A stretch of DNA of 64,000 bases from Metarhizium brunneum. Taxonomy: Eukaryota > Ascomycota > Sordariomycetes > Hypocreales > Clavicipitaceae. How positions within the stretch are numbered: position 1 is the first letter of the stretch; every line of letters starts with the position of its first letter. The notes beneath the pieces were generated by a model, which saw only the letters and a list, made by a program, of their open reading frames with translations, ran no database searches and was not told where the DNA came from. Where the stretch lies: positions 7,378,001-7,442,000 of the forward strand of contig NC_089423.1 in the NCBI RefSeq assembly GCF_013426205.1, written 5' to 3'. Made by a program: the position numbers and the translations under genes. Below are positions 1-14,364 of this stretch, piece after piece.

Positions 1-3000
1 TATAAACCTATTATTCTAATAAATATCCCCTTAATAGGTTTTAAAATAATCTAATACCTTAATATCTTATATATTTTTTAATAGCTTTTATATTAATTAA
101 ATATAACTTTTTTATTTTATTAATATATTTTATTTATATTTTTATTTAGGTATATTTTTAGCTACTAAGATTTTTTTTATTATAAATTTTATAGCTATTT
201 AGCTATTTATTTTATTATTTATTTATACTAGCTCTAGTTTTAATTTAAAATCTAAAAGCTTCTAGCTTAAAAGTAAATTAAAAGCTATTTACTCTAAGAA
301 ATTTATATAAAATACTAGGTAAATACTTTTTAGAATATTTAATTAAATAATTAATAATAATAATACCTTTATAACCTTATATTTTATTATAACTTAGTTT
401 AGTTTTTTACTTAGTTTATTTATTTTAATATTATATAAATTTAATTATATAGTATTTTCTTTTTTAAACCTTTTTATAAGTTATTATTATTTATTTATTA
501 AGTCTTAGAACTATTATTAATTAAATATTATAATAGCCTAAGCTAGGTTAATTTTCTCTTATAAATAATTAATAAATATAATTACTTTACTTTTAGCTAA
601 AATTATAAACTTATATAAGCAAGAAGATTCTTAAATTAAAAGTATATTAAACTTATATAAAGCTTTATTTAAGCTTATTTTAATTATTATTAAGTTATAA
701 TTATTTAATTTTAGTTAATAAGCTACTAGATATTTAGTCTAATTAAATTATTTAAAGCTAATTATAACTTATAAAACTATTTATACCTTTTAATTTACCC
801 TTTTTATTTTATTATTTATTTAAAAGTAATATACTATAAAAAGAAGTTATATAATCCCTATTAGTATATATAGTATTATTTAAAACTTACTTAATTAGTT
901 TAATCTTTAATTTATAATAATTTATATAAAGAATTTATAAAACCTTTATTAATATTATTTAAAGTATTTTATATATATTTTAGCTTTTATTAATATTATA
1001 GTTTTAAGCTAAATATATTTAAATAGCTGGTTTATAATAATTATTAGGTACCTAATATCTCCTTTTTTCTAGGCTAAAAAGTTTATTATAAAGTTAATTA
1101 AAATTTATAATTAATATTAATTTATAACTAGTATAAGTTATAATAGTTTTTATTAAAGCTAGTAGCTTTTATATTTATTATAATAATAATAGTTTCTTAT
1201 AAATTATATAATATTCTAGGATATTTTATCCTAATAATACTCCTATTATAGCAGCTTAAAGGTTATATTTTTCCTAGAATAACCTACTAAAAAAAAGTTA
1301 TATATATATTATATTAAGGTTATTATAAGTAGCTTTTACTTTAAAACCTAGGTATAATCCTAAAATAATAATATATTATATATAAAAAAAGTATAATTTA
1401 TAATTTACTTATAAGTATTTATATTTTAAAAGAACTTATAAGTATTCTCTTAAATAACCTTAATATAATATATTATTACTTTATTATATAAGGTATTTTA
1501 GTTTTATAAGCTTTATAAATATAAGTTATTAAAAATTTTCTTTTTTAAAAAAAGCCTGGTTATTTTACTTATTTTCTCTTAATTATTTTTATATTATAAT
1601 TAGTTATTAAGTAATAAAAGCTATATATTTATAAGTTATATAATATTATTAAAATAAAGTAATAATAGGTTTTTATTTTAGTTTTATTTAAAAAGTATAT
1701 TTAAATATTATACTTATAAGCTAGGTTTATATTAAAGGTAAAAATTAAATAAAAATAATATTTTAGCTTATTATATTTAATATTTTAATATTTTTTTTAG
1801 TATTATAAAATATTCTAGGTTTTTATAATTAATAAAAATTATAAATAAGTTAATAATACTTTAAAGTTTTATTAATTATAATTTTAAATAAAAAATAATT
1901 ATTAATAGCTTTTTATTATAAATTATATAGTTTTTTTTTAAAGCTATTAGCTTTATAAAGTAATATACTACTAAGTAAAGCACTTTATTAATAACTTATA
2001 ATAAGTATCCCTTTAAAGTATTAATTAAGTAATTTACTTTAATTATTATTTTCTTAATAAGGTTTTATTATTTTAAAACTAAGTAAAAAATAAACACTTT
2101 TTTTAATACCTTAAAAGCCTTATTATACTTAGCTAATTATTAAAAAAATATACTTTTTTTTAATAGCTTTAAAAGTAATTTTATAAGAAAAAAAAATTTA
2201 AAATAAAATTCTAATAAAAATTAATAAAACCTAAAAATTCTTAGACTTTTCTTTTATATATTAAAGGTTTTTAGCTTTATATAGCCTTAATTTTTTTAAA
2301 TTAAAGCGAATTTTTTTACTTATATAAATAATAAACTTTAAGTATTTAATTTTTTAAATATAAAATATATACTTTTTTATATTAAAATATAACTTAGCTA
2401 TATAAAGCCTTATAAGTATATTATATACTTTTTATATATAGTTTTTTTATAAGCCTTTTAAGTAAATAAAAATATTATTAAAATATATTATAATAAAGTT
2501 ACTTAAAGTTTTTTTTAAAGTATTATTAATATATTATTAAAATATTATAAAAGCACTTATTAACCTAAATAAGTAAACTAGCTACTTAAAAAGCTTAAAT
2601 TAGGTCTAGAATATAATTAAAGGCTTTTTACCTAGTATAATCCAGAGTTTATAAAATATTAATTAAATATCTAGTTTTATAAATTACTTAGCCTTAAAAA
2701 AGAAATATAATATTTTTTTAATAAGTAAAAGTAAATAATAATTCTATTTTATTACCTTATTTAAAGTATAATAATTTATATAAAACTATTATTTTTTTCT
2801 TAGCTTTTTAGCTAATAATACTAAAGTTATAACTAATAAAAAGCTTACCTTGATTTATTCTTTATTTATTAGGTTTATAATTTACTTTTTAATTTTTAAT
2901 AAATATTCTTATAATATATTATAAAGTAGCGCTTATAATAAATCTAGGTTAGTCTTATTTAAATACTACCTTAATTATATATAATAGTTTAGCTAGCCTT

Positions 3001-5180
3001 AATATAAAAGCAGCTTATTTACCTTTTCTTAGTTAAAAAGATCTTAAAAGTTCTATAAGTTATAAAAAGGCTAGGGTAGCTTCTCTTATTATTAGTCTAG
3101 GTTAGCCTTTTATATATATAATACTAATATTATTTTATATAAGCTTATAGCTATTAACTAGTACTTCTCTTTTATTTTCTAGGCTTATTAGATAATACTA
3201 GTAAATATTAACCCTATTATTAATACTATAAGCTTTTAGATCCCTTAATTACCTAACCCTTAAATTATTAAGTTATTTATAATATTAATTATAATTTTTC
3301 TTTTAGTTAATTATATACTTATATTATATTATATTATTTATAATATTTCTAGTATAATATCCTGTGTAAGGCCTAGTATTATATATATTATTACTAGAAA
3401 TTCCTAGCTATTTATATTTACTTAAAATTATATTAAGTAAAAAATTAAAAAATATAACTTTTATTATATTACCTTTTTCTTTTTTATCTCTATTATAATA
3501 TATATATATTATTATTTACCTAATAAAACTAGGTCTAGTTTTATATATTATATAAATTTTTTACTTATTATTATATAATAATTATAGCTTATATTTACTT
3601 AAATATTTATAAATTTTAAGAAGTTAATTAATATAAAAACTAAGAAAGGTAATATATTTATTTTTAATTTAATCTTTTTTAATTTTTATTTTTTATATAA
3701 TATATTTTTTAGTTTATAATTATTATTATATTATAATACCCTTAATAAAAAACTTATTATAAAGGTATTTTATTTCTTAATAGCTTTTTATTTTTATTTA
3801 TATTAAAGATAAAATTTTTTATTATTATTCTTTTTATATTAAATACTTATAAGTATTATATAAGAAGAAATATATACTTTAAAATATAATAGCTTATAAA
3901 TTTATAATATAAGTATTTTTCTTTCTTATATTATTAATTAATTATTTTAATTAATACCTAATAAGCTTATTTTTTTTATTAGTTTTAAGGGTAATTATAA
4001 CTTATACCTTTTCTAGGCCTAGCTTAAAACCCTAATTTACCTATATTTATTATAATTATATTCTTATTATTATATTATTTCCCCTTAAAGTTTATATTAT
4101 ATTTACCTTACTTATTATAAAATTTCTCTTTTAATTATAATAATTTAATATTTATAGCTATATTATAAAAATAAGCTATTATCTTAATATATTTAAAATA
4201 TAATATTTTTTAATTAATAATTTTTTTTTATATATATTTATTAAAAAATTATTTTAATTTTATTAATTTAATAAAATTCTTTTATTTAAAGCTTTTAATA
4301 AGTATAATTTTATTTTTAAATTAAATAAAAAAATCTATAAATAATTTATTTTATTATTATTTTATTTAATTAAGCTTAATAAAAACTATTTTCTCTTTAT
4401 AAAAGTTAATATATATAATAGCTAAATAGCCTAAAAACACGGCTAGGTTATAGCTAACTCTTCTATTATTTTTAAAGTAAAAAGCTATCTAGCCTTAAAC
4501 TTTAATTAAAAGGTTCTAAAAAATAAAAGCCTATTAATTATAATTATTACTTATAAATATCGTGTTTATAACTAGCTTATATTATATTAAGCTTTTTTAA
4601 GCTATAAATATAATTTTATTATTATTAAATAAAGCTTTTATTAGGATTAGTTTATACTTTACCTAAAAGCTAATATAAGCTAATATTATTATTATAAAAA
4701 AATCTTATATTATTTAATTTTTAAGAAGAAAATATTATTTAATAAGCTTATAAAGCTTTTATATCTAAATAATAATAACTTCTTAAAGTATTATAATATT
4801 ACTTTAAGAGCTACTAGCTAATATAATATTTCTAGGTATAAGTAAGCCTAGTTTTATACTAGTTATTTATTTTATAAGGTTATTTATAATAAAGTTTATT
4901 TTTTATAAAAGACTAGTTATACTTATAATTATATATATATATTATTAAATAATAAAAATAAACTTAAAAAAAAAAAAAAAAAAGGGTTTATTTTCTTTTT
5001 TTTCCTCTTAATATACCTTATTTTAGCCTAAGTTTTATTTATATTAAGTCTGGTTTAGCTTTACTTAAAGTCTTATATAAACCTAATTATTTATATTAGC
5101 CTAGAGTTTATTTATACTAGGTCTGGTCCGGCTCCGCCTAGAATCCTACCTAGACCTAAGCTTACAGCTCAAGTCTATAA
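1..5180. repeat. RIP-degraded AT-rich block, first part
   Basis: The stretch is almost entirely A and T, with scattered AAGCTT/TAGCTA-type words and a few GC remnants, and no open reading frame of useful length on either strand. A poly-A run followed by GGG lies at about 4965-4986. The composition is what repeat-induced point mutation leaves in Pezizomycotina: CpA is lost and TpA accumulates on both strands. I could not identify the original element. Its right end carries a degraded direct repeat, described separately. No gene is seen here. Confidence 0.85.
5026..5159. repeat. Diverged direct repeat, 61-bp units
   Basis: Two 61-bp units, 5026-5086 and 5099-5159, align without gaps. Nearly every difference is C in the second unit against T in the first, or G against A. 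The second unit keeps GC-rich words such as GGTCTGGTCCGGCTCCG while the first reads AGTCTGGTTTAGCTTTA at the same place. Seen directly: the strand-symmetric transition bias. Inference: the first copy was hit by RIP much harder than the second. Confidence 0.75.
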
Positions 5181-8100
5181 TATAAACTAGTATTTATTTT
5201 ATTAATTCTAATATTAAGCTATTATAAGCTAATTATATTATAAATAACTATTTAACCTAATTATTCTATTAATAATTAATATAATATTATAAATATTATT
5301 TAAGTATTTAGTTTAATTTTTTTATTTATTTATTTATTTATAAATAATATATAATACTTAACTTATAATTTATTTTAAGTTATATTATAAGTACTTATTA
5401 AAATTTAAAAGTAAATATACTTTTTTTATTTAATATAATTTTTTTTAATAGCTTATAATTATTTATTATTATTTATAAAAATATATATATAAGTTTTTTT
5501 ATATTATTTACTTTTTTATATAATAAAAAGTATTTATATTTTATAAGTTTATTTATAATTATAAATATACTATTATATTTTATATTAGTTATTAGTTTTT
5601 TTAATATTAATAGCTTTATAATATAATTAAAAGCTATTAATTCTTATAATTATATTAGTATTAATAATAATTATAATTTTTTATATAGCTTATATTATAA
5701 AGCCTTATTTTTTTTATATTATATATATTTATTAATAATCTTTTTAATTATCTTTTTAATTCTTAAAAAATTATATTATTATTATATTTTATTTAATATT
5801 TTATAGATTTTTTAATATTTATAAACTAAATATTTATATATTTTTTTAATATATTTTTTTTATAATTTTAAAGGTATTTAGGTTTTTTTATAATACTTTA
5901 AAATAATTCTAGGTTTTATAAAATATTTTTTTAATATATTTATAAACCTAATTTTTTTTTTTACTTATTATTAGATTTTCTTATATATTAAGTTTTTATT
6001 TTATACTTTTAATATAATATTTAATTATTTTTATTAAAAATTATTATTTATATTAATCTTAAAAAGTTATTTTATTATTATAAGTACTTTTATATTATAA
6101 TTACTTTTTTAACTTAAAATATTTACTTATTTATTTTTAGATTTTTTTTAATAAATAATTTTATAATTAAATTTTAAAAAATATTTAGCTTATTAAATTT
6201 ATTATTTATTTAATTATTATATTATTATAAAGTAAAAAATATTTTTATAATTAATATATACTTTAACTTTATATTTATTTTTTATAAAATAATATTTAAA
6301 TTTCTTAAAAGTATTAATAATTACTAGGAATTTTTTATTATAAATAAGGTAATTAAGTTTTATTTTATAAAGTTTTTTTAAGTAAAATATAATAAAATAT
6401 AATTTTTTATTATTATTTTTTTATTTAACTTATACTTTTAAAATAAAATCTAATAAATTAATTTCTAATTTTATTTTTTTTTTAAGTTAAAAATTCTTAA
6501 AATAAATTTAAATATAATAAGTTTTTTAATTTTATTAAAAGTATATTATATTTTATTATTTTAATTTTATTATTTATTTTTTTTAATAAATTTATTTAAA
6601 AGTATTATAATTTTATTATAACTTTTAATAAATTTTTTATAATAGTTTATAAAGCTTTTAAAGCTTTATATATTTTTAATATTTTTTAATATTAGTTAGT
6701 TTTTTATTACTTTAATTTTTATTTTTTTTATTTATATTTTATTTAATTATATTATATATTTTAAAAAGTTTACTTTTTATATATAAAACTTATATTTTAT
6801 TAATTTAAGTAATAATTTAATATTTTATAATATTTTTAATATTATATATATATATTTTTTATAGTTTTTTAGGGTTTTTAAAAAGATTAATATATTATTA
6901 AAATATATTATTATAAAGTTATTTAAATATTTTTATAATATATTATTAATTATTCTTTAAAATATTATTAATATATTAATAAGCCTTATTAATATTATTA
7001 AGTATTTAAATAATTTAAATTTTATTTTAAAAGCTATTATTTATTTATAATTCTTTTTTATTTAAATTAAGTTATATACTTTTTTTAGGTTTATTATAAT
7101 AAACTAATTTATATTATATAATTAGTTTTATAATTCTAATATTAATAATAATAGTATTTTATTTTTTATAATAATTATATTTAATTATTAATAATTTATT
7201 ATTAATTATAATTTTTTATTTTTTTTTAAAATAAATATAATTAAGTATTTAGCTTTTAATATTAATATTTTAATATAGCTTTTTATTAATATTTTATTAA
7301 TATATTTTTATAATATTTTAAGTTTTTTTATATTTAAGTTATAAATTTTATAAAATATTATTAACTTTTTATTTATTAATTTAATTTTATAATTTTATTA
7401 ATTATATTTAAGTAATTTAATTTTTAATTTTTTTATAATAATTTTTTATATTTTTAATATTTTTTAGAAATATTTTTAAGTTTTTTTTTTTTTATTATTA
7501 AGCTTTTATTATTTTTATTATTTTTTTTTTTTTTTTTTTAAGTTTTTTATTTATATTTATAAGGTTTTTTCTTAAAATAATAATAACTTTTTAGATTTTA
7601 GCTTTTATTTTTTTATTATTTATTATTATTTATATTTTAATTTATAATATTATTAAGGTTATTATAATAAATTTAATTATTTTTTTTATACTTATTATTT
7701 TTATATTATTTATTTATTATTATTAGTTTTTAAATAATTTACTTAAAAGTTCTTTTTTTTAGAACTTTATTTATAAGTTAAGTTATAATAAAAATTTTTT
7801 TTTTTTTTTAAATTTTATTAATTTTATTAACCTAAAATTTTATTTTACTTTAATTAGCTTATTTTTTAATTAATTAATAAGTTATTTTTTTATAATTATA
7901 AATATTTTAATATTAAGTTATATTCTAATATATTTATAATATTAAGTTAAATTACTTTTAAATAATTTTAAATTTATACTTTAAAATAATTAATTTTTTA
8001 ATTAATAATTTTATTATTATAAGTAAAAAGTTTTTTTTAATATTAATTAACTTATATAATACTTTTTTATATTTTTATAATAATTAATAATAATTAATAA

Positions 8101-11100
8101 TTTTAAGTAAAATATAATTACTTATTATATTATTATTTATAAGTATATAAATATAATATTTTATAATTTTAATATTTAATATTATTTTATTATTTTATTT
8201 ATTTTAAATTATATTAAGAATTATTAATATTTTTTTTTATATTAGCTTATAGCTTTTTTATAAATAATATATTTTATTTTTTAAGTTTTTTAAAATAAAT
8301 TCTTTTATAATTTATTATTTTATTTCTTAATATTATTTTATAAGTTTAATTTTATTTTATAAGTACTTAAAATAAAACTTATTATTAAATATTTAATATA
8401 AGTAATTATAAATTTAATTTTTTATTTTTTTATACTTTTTATATTTTAAGTTATTATAATTTATTATATATTTTTTATTATATTTAAAGTTAAATTTTTA
8501 TTTATAATATTACTTATTTAATTTTTATTTATTATAATATATTAATTTTATAATTCTTTTAGGATTTTTTTATTTAAATATATTTAATATTTATTATATT
8601 TATTTATATATTATTAATATTTTATATTATTACTTATATTTTTTTTAGCTTTATTTATTATATATTTTAAGTAATTTAATAATAAGTATATTATATAATC
8701 TTTTATTTTATATTAAAGTAACTTAAATAATAACTTTTTTTTATATATTAAAAATTTTTTTTTATATATATATTAATATTATTACTTATTTTTTATATAT
8801 ATATAATTAATATATATTTAATTTATATATATTTATAAAATTTATATAAACTTAATATTTAATAAGTATATTTAAATTAGGTTTTAAAATTATTATTTAA
8901 TTATTATTAATTATTTTTATTTTTTATTTTAAAAGTTTTTATTTAAAATATAATACTTTAATTAAATATTCTTTTATTTTAATTAAAAATATATTTAATT
9001 ATACCTTAATTATAAAATATATCTAATATATTATAAATATATATAATATTTATATTAATTATATATAATTTTTATATTAATTATATATAATTTTTATATT
9101 AATTATATATAATTTTTATATTAATTATATATAATTTTTATATTAATTATATATAATTTTTATATTAATTATATATAATTTTTATATTTTAATAAAAGTT
9201 TAAAATTATTTTTTTTTTTTAAGTATTATAATATTAGGTTTTTTAATATTATAATAATATTTATTATAATAATAAAAATTATAAAATATTTTCTTATTAA
9301 TATAAAAAAATATTATTATATAATTTACTTTTATATAATTATTAGCTTTATTAATACTTTTTTTTTATTTTATTTATTTTTAAATACTTTTAAAATATCT
9401 AGAATTATATTATTATTATTAATACTTATTTTTTTTATTTTATTTTTTAATTTATTAAAAAAGTTAAAAATTTATATATTTTATTTTTTCTTATATTATT
9501 ATTTTTTTTAAATTTTTCTTACTTTTATTTATTATTATATTTAATTAAAAATTTCTTAATATAAGTTTTTATTTAAATATTTTAATAATTTTAATTTATA
9601 AAATTTTTTTATTTTATTATTATAAAAGTTTTTTTTTTATTAATTATTTATTTAGTTTTTTTTATATTAATTATTTAGCTATTTATAGCTTATTCTTTAT
9701 AAAATTTATAATTTTTTTTTTAATTTTTTTAGTTCTTTTAAAAACTATTTTTTTTCTTATTTATTACTTATATAAATATAATAATTATTATTATAATAAA
9801 AGGTTTAATTAAGGTTTTTATATTTTACTTTTAGTTTAATAATTTTATTTTTTTATTAATTAATAATATTAAGCTATTTTTTATCTTTTTTTAATACTAG
9901 CTTTTATTTTTTCTTAGGTTTTTTATATTTATTAGTAAAATATTTTAGTTTTTTATAATTATAATATTTCTTTTTTTTTTTATTATTTTTTTTAATAATA
10001 TTAAGCTTTATTTATCTAAAATTAAAAGTATAATTATAAGTAATAGGTTTTTTTTACTTTTTTTTTTAGTTTACTTATTATTCTCTTTTTTTTATAAGGT
10101 TTTAAGTTTTTATTTTTTTATTACTTTTATATATATTATTAATATTATTTATTATTAATTTAAATTATTATTATTATATAATTTAAGAAGTTATTTAATA
10201 TATTTTTTTTATATAATTTATTCTTAATTTCTTTTTTTAGTCCTTTAAAAAAAGCTAATATAAGTACCTTATTTTCCTAGTTTAATATTAAAGTAACTTA
10301 TCTAAAATATACTATATAATCTAATATAAATCCTTTTTATTTAAGTTAATTTATATAAATAATTATAATTCTTATTTTATTAATTAATTTAAATGTTTTT
10401 TTAATTATTTTTTTAAATTCTTTATAATTAATAAATATTTTTTTTATTTTATTTTCTTAATTATTTTTTATATTAATAAGATAATTTTATATAATTAATT
10501 TAAATTATATAAGTATAATACTTATTATATATTCTTTAATATATAATACTTTTACTTATATATTAATTAACTTATTTAAGTAGAATTAATAATATATTTT
10601 AAGCTAGATTAAAAATTCTTAGAGTATTCTTAAATTACTATTATAAGGTCTTAGTATTTTAGGCTTAATAATCTCTTTTAAGTTTTTTTATTTTAATATA
10701 AGTATTTAGCGTTTAAGGCTAAGTTACTTAACCTATTAGTATAATTATATAAGTTTAATTATAAAGTTTTAAGGTTTAAAACTTTAAGGTTTCTAAGATA
10801 TTAATAATATAATTACCTTAAATAAGGTAGATATTATAAGTATTATTTTAATAATTATTAAATATTACTTAAAGTAATATAATAATTATTTAAATAAAAG
10901 CTTTTAATATATAATAGCTAAAATTTCTAAGAGATAAACTAGTTATAATTTATATTAATAAAATAACTAAGGTAATTAATTTAAATAATTAAGTATTATA
11001 CTAATAATAGGTTATAAATTATAACTAAGTAATTAAAGTTAAAAAGTTATAAGTAAAGCTTATTTAATATAATAATTTATATTAAAAGCTAAGAAATTAA

Positions 11101-11375
11101 AATTTATTTATAAAGTAAATTTAAGGGTTTTTATATATTATAATATTTACTTATTATTTATTAAAGTTTTAATAAATTATAATTATATATATATTATTAG
11201 TTTATTTAAAGTTTATTAAATAATTAATAAACTCTCCCTTATTAATAGCTTATTCTAACTATTAATCTATTACTTACTATACTTATACTATCTTATAGCT
11301 TATATAGCCGGCTTAACTTATAACCTATGCTACAGCTTGTAACTAGGTTGTAACAATAATTACCTATATAATAGT
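5181..11375. repeat. Large dispersed repeat, copy 1 (about 6.1 kb, RIP-degraded)
   Basis: This stretch aligns along most of its length with 13184-20818, starting at the word CTAGTATTTA and ending near GCTTATATAGCCGGCTTAAC, which reads GCTTATATAACTGGCTTAAC in copy 2. Differences are mostly C/T and G/A transitions. No coding frame survives, and I found no terminal direct repeats, so the class is unknown; its size would fit a retroelement. It lacks the two ~775-bp insertions present in copy 2, so it gives the empty-site sequence for both. A 22-bp tandem array inside it is longer than in copy 2. Confidence 0.75.
9043..9190. repeat. 22-bp tandem array inside repeat copy 1
   Basis: About 6-7 perfect or near-perfect copies of a 22-bp unit built on TATATAATTTTTATATTAAT. 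At the matching place in copy 2 (about 17819-17860) there are fewer than two units. The array therefore expanded or contracted after the two large copies diverged. Confidence 0.8.
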
Positions 11376-11440
11376 ATTTTAATAGCTTTTTCTTATAAAT
11401 ATTATTATAGCTTTTATTTTATTTATATTCTTTTATTAAT

Positions 11441-12228
11441 TAAATTATAATAAAAAAATAAAAAAAAGGCTAGTTAATTACTAAGACCTACTAATAATAT
11501 AATTAATAGTTATACTTAATTAATTAAATAGTAATATATAATTAAAAAAATATTATATATATATATTATAATATATTAAATTTACTAGCTTAAAAGATAA
11601 TTTATAATTTTATATACTAATAAAAGCTTATAACTTTATATATTAAAAATATATATAATAATAATAATAACTTATAATTATATAAGTTATACCCTAAAAA
11701 ACTTAAAGTAATTTAATATAATATAAATTAATAAAGTTTTAACTTTTATAAAGCCTATTATTTTCCTTATAATTACCTTATTTTACCTTTATATACCTAA
11801 TTTAAATAAATTACTTTATAAATAATATAGCTACTTATAAGTTTCTAGCTTTATATTACTCCCTAAAGTATTATAGCTTTTTACTTACTAATATTAAACT
11901 TAGTTAGTAGTTAATAATCTTATTATAATTATAATTAATACTAAAAAAGGTAATAAGCCTAATATAAATAAATTATTTATTATAATTTTAAGAATTAAAG
12001 CTAATAAGCTTAAAAAAATAATAAAAAAGCTATTATTATAAAAAATATTAATAAGAAAAAAAATATATTATTAAAAGTTAAAAATATTAAAAAAGTTAAT
12101 AAACTTAATAAAATAATTAAAAAAATAAAAAAAAAAAAAGAAATAAAAGGAAAAATTAAAAAAAATATTATAAAGCTAATTAATAAAAAGTAGCTTTATA
12201 TTATAGTTTTCCCCTTTATTATAAAGGG
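11441..12228 (-). mobile_element. ~775-bp short element, copy A (reverse orientation)
   Basis: This is the reverse complement of the elements at 13594, 18676 and 38165. In element orientation it starts CCCTTTATAATAAAGGGG and ends ATTATAATTTA. It is flanked by a perfect 14-bp direct repeat, forward-strand ATTCTTTTATTAAT at 11427-11440 and 12229-12242. The element is RIP-degraded with no coding frame. Its length is 788 bp. Confidence 0.8.
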
Positions 12229-12242
12229 ATTCTTTTATTAAT

Positions 12243-13183
12243 AATATTTCTTAGTAATATACTTATTAAAGTAATAAAAAAAACTAAAGTTAAAAAAAAA
12301 AAAATAAATAATAAGCTATTAAAGCTTTATATATAGCTAGCTAACTTTTAGTTTTAGCTTTTTATAGCTATAAATTAATTAGCTTAAATATAAAAAATCT
12401 AAAATTATATTAAAAATAAAAGTTTAGAATTATTTTATTATAATATAATAAAATTAAATACTAAAAATAAAATTCTATTTACTTTAAATACTTATAAGTA
12501 TTAAGTAATAAATAATTTAAGTATAATAAATATTTTTAAAAAAAGTAATTAGTTTACTTTTAAGTTAAGTAAAAAGTTTTTAAATCTAGGTTTTTTTATA
12601 CTTTTTATATTTTTTAATAAAATTACCTTAATAAATATTAATATTTTTTTAGGTATTTTATAAGTTTTTATATATTTTTTTTATATTTATAATTTTTTTA
12701 CTTAATAAAATATTAATATATTTTATTTTTTATTTTTATATTTAAAATTTATTTTATTTTATATTTTTTATTATTTAAAACTTTAATATTTTTTTTTATT
12801 AATATATTATTTAATACTTTTTTAAAAAGTAAAATATATATTATAAAATAATTTTTTATAGTTTTTAATAATAAAAGTTTATAATTATTTATTAATATTT
12901 ATTTTTTAATAATAAATAATTTTAATTTTTTATAATTTAATTTATTATTTAATTATATTATTTTAATATTTTATTAAAATAAATAAATTATATTTTTTTT
13001 CTTAAAAATTAATTTTTTTAATTTTTTATAATTATAATATTATATTATTTTATTTTATATAAATTTTAATTTATATTATATTTTTTTATATAATTTTTTT
13101 AATTTATTTACTTATAATATTATTTATTTTACTTATAGTTTTTTATATTATATTTAAAATACTTTAAAATTAAATTTATAATT
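12243..13183. other. AT-rich spacer between element A and repeat copy 2
   Basis: The same extreme AT composition continues. I see no open frame and no clear match to the neighbouring repeats. It is probably further RIP-degraded repeat of unknown type. Confidence 0.6.
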
Positions 13184-13593
13184 AATATAAGCTAGTATTT
13201 ACTTTATTAATTCTAATATTAAATTATTATAAGCTAATTATATTATAAGTAATTATTTAATTTAATTATTTTATTAATAATTAATATAATATTATAAATA
13301 TTATTTAAGTATTTAATTTAATTTTTTTATTTATTTATTTATTTATAAATAATATATAATACTTAACTTATAATTTATTTTAAGTTATATTATAAGTATT
13401 TATTAAAACTTAAAAGTAAATATATTTTTTTTATTTAATATAATTTTTTTTAATAACTTATAATTACTTATTATTATTTATAAAAATATATATATAAGTT
13501 TTTTTATATTATTTATTTTCTTATATAATAAAAAGTATTTATACTTTATAAGTTTATTTATAATTATAAATATATTATTATATTTTATATTAA

Positions 13594-14364
13594 GCCTTTT
13601 ATAATAAGAGGGAAAACTATAATATAAAGCTACTTTTTATTAATTAGCTTTATAATATTCTTCTTAATTCTCCCTCTTATTTCTTTTTTTTTTTTATTTT
13701 TTTAGTTATTTTATTAAGTTTATTAACTTTTTTAATATTTTTAGCTTTTAATAATATATTTTTTTTCTTATTAATATTCTTTATAATAATAGTTTTTTTA
13801 TTATTTTTTTAAGCTTATTAGCTTTAATCCTTAAAATTATAATAAATAATTTACTTATATTAGGCTTATTACCTTTTTTAGTACTAATTATAGTTATAAT
13901 AAGATTATTAACTACTAATTAAGTCTAATATTAATAAATACTTTAGGGAGTAATATAAAGCCAGAAACTTATAAGTAGCTACTTTATAAAGTAATTTATT
14001 TAAATTAGGTATATAAAGGTAAAATAAGGTAATTATAAGGAAAATAATAGGCTTTATAAAAATTAGAATTTTATTAATTTATATTATATTAAATTACTTT
14101 AAGTTTTTTAGGGTATAACTTATATAATTATAAATTATTATTATTATTATATATATTTTTAATATATAAAGTTATAAGCTTTTACTAGTATATAAAGTTA
14201 TAAATTACCTTTTAAGCTAGTAAATTTAATATATTATAATATATATATATAATATTTTTTTAATTATATATTATTATTTAATTAGCTAGGTATAGCTATT
14301 AATTATATTACTAGTAGGTTCTAGTAATTAACTAGCCTTTTTTTTATTTTTTTATTATAATTTA
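13594..14364 (+). mobile_element. ~775-bp short element, copy B, nested in repeat copy 2
   Basis: It starts GCCTTTTATAATAAGAGGG and ends ATTATAATTTA. It is flanked by a perfect 14-bp duplication, ATATTTTATATTAA, at 13580-13593 and 14365-14378. Repeat copy 1 (about 5560-5610) carries the uninterrupted sequence, so the insertion boundaries are proven by an empty site. The 5' end folds back on itself (TAAAGCTA against TAGCTTTA). The body has no open frame. Confidence 0.85.
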
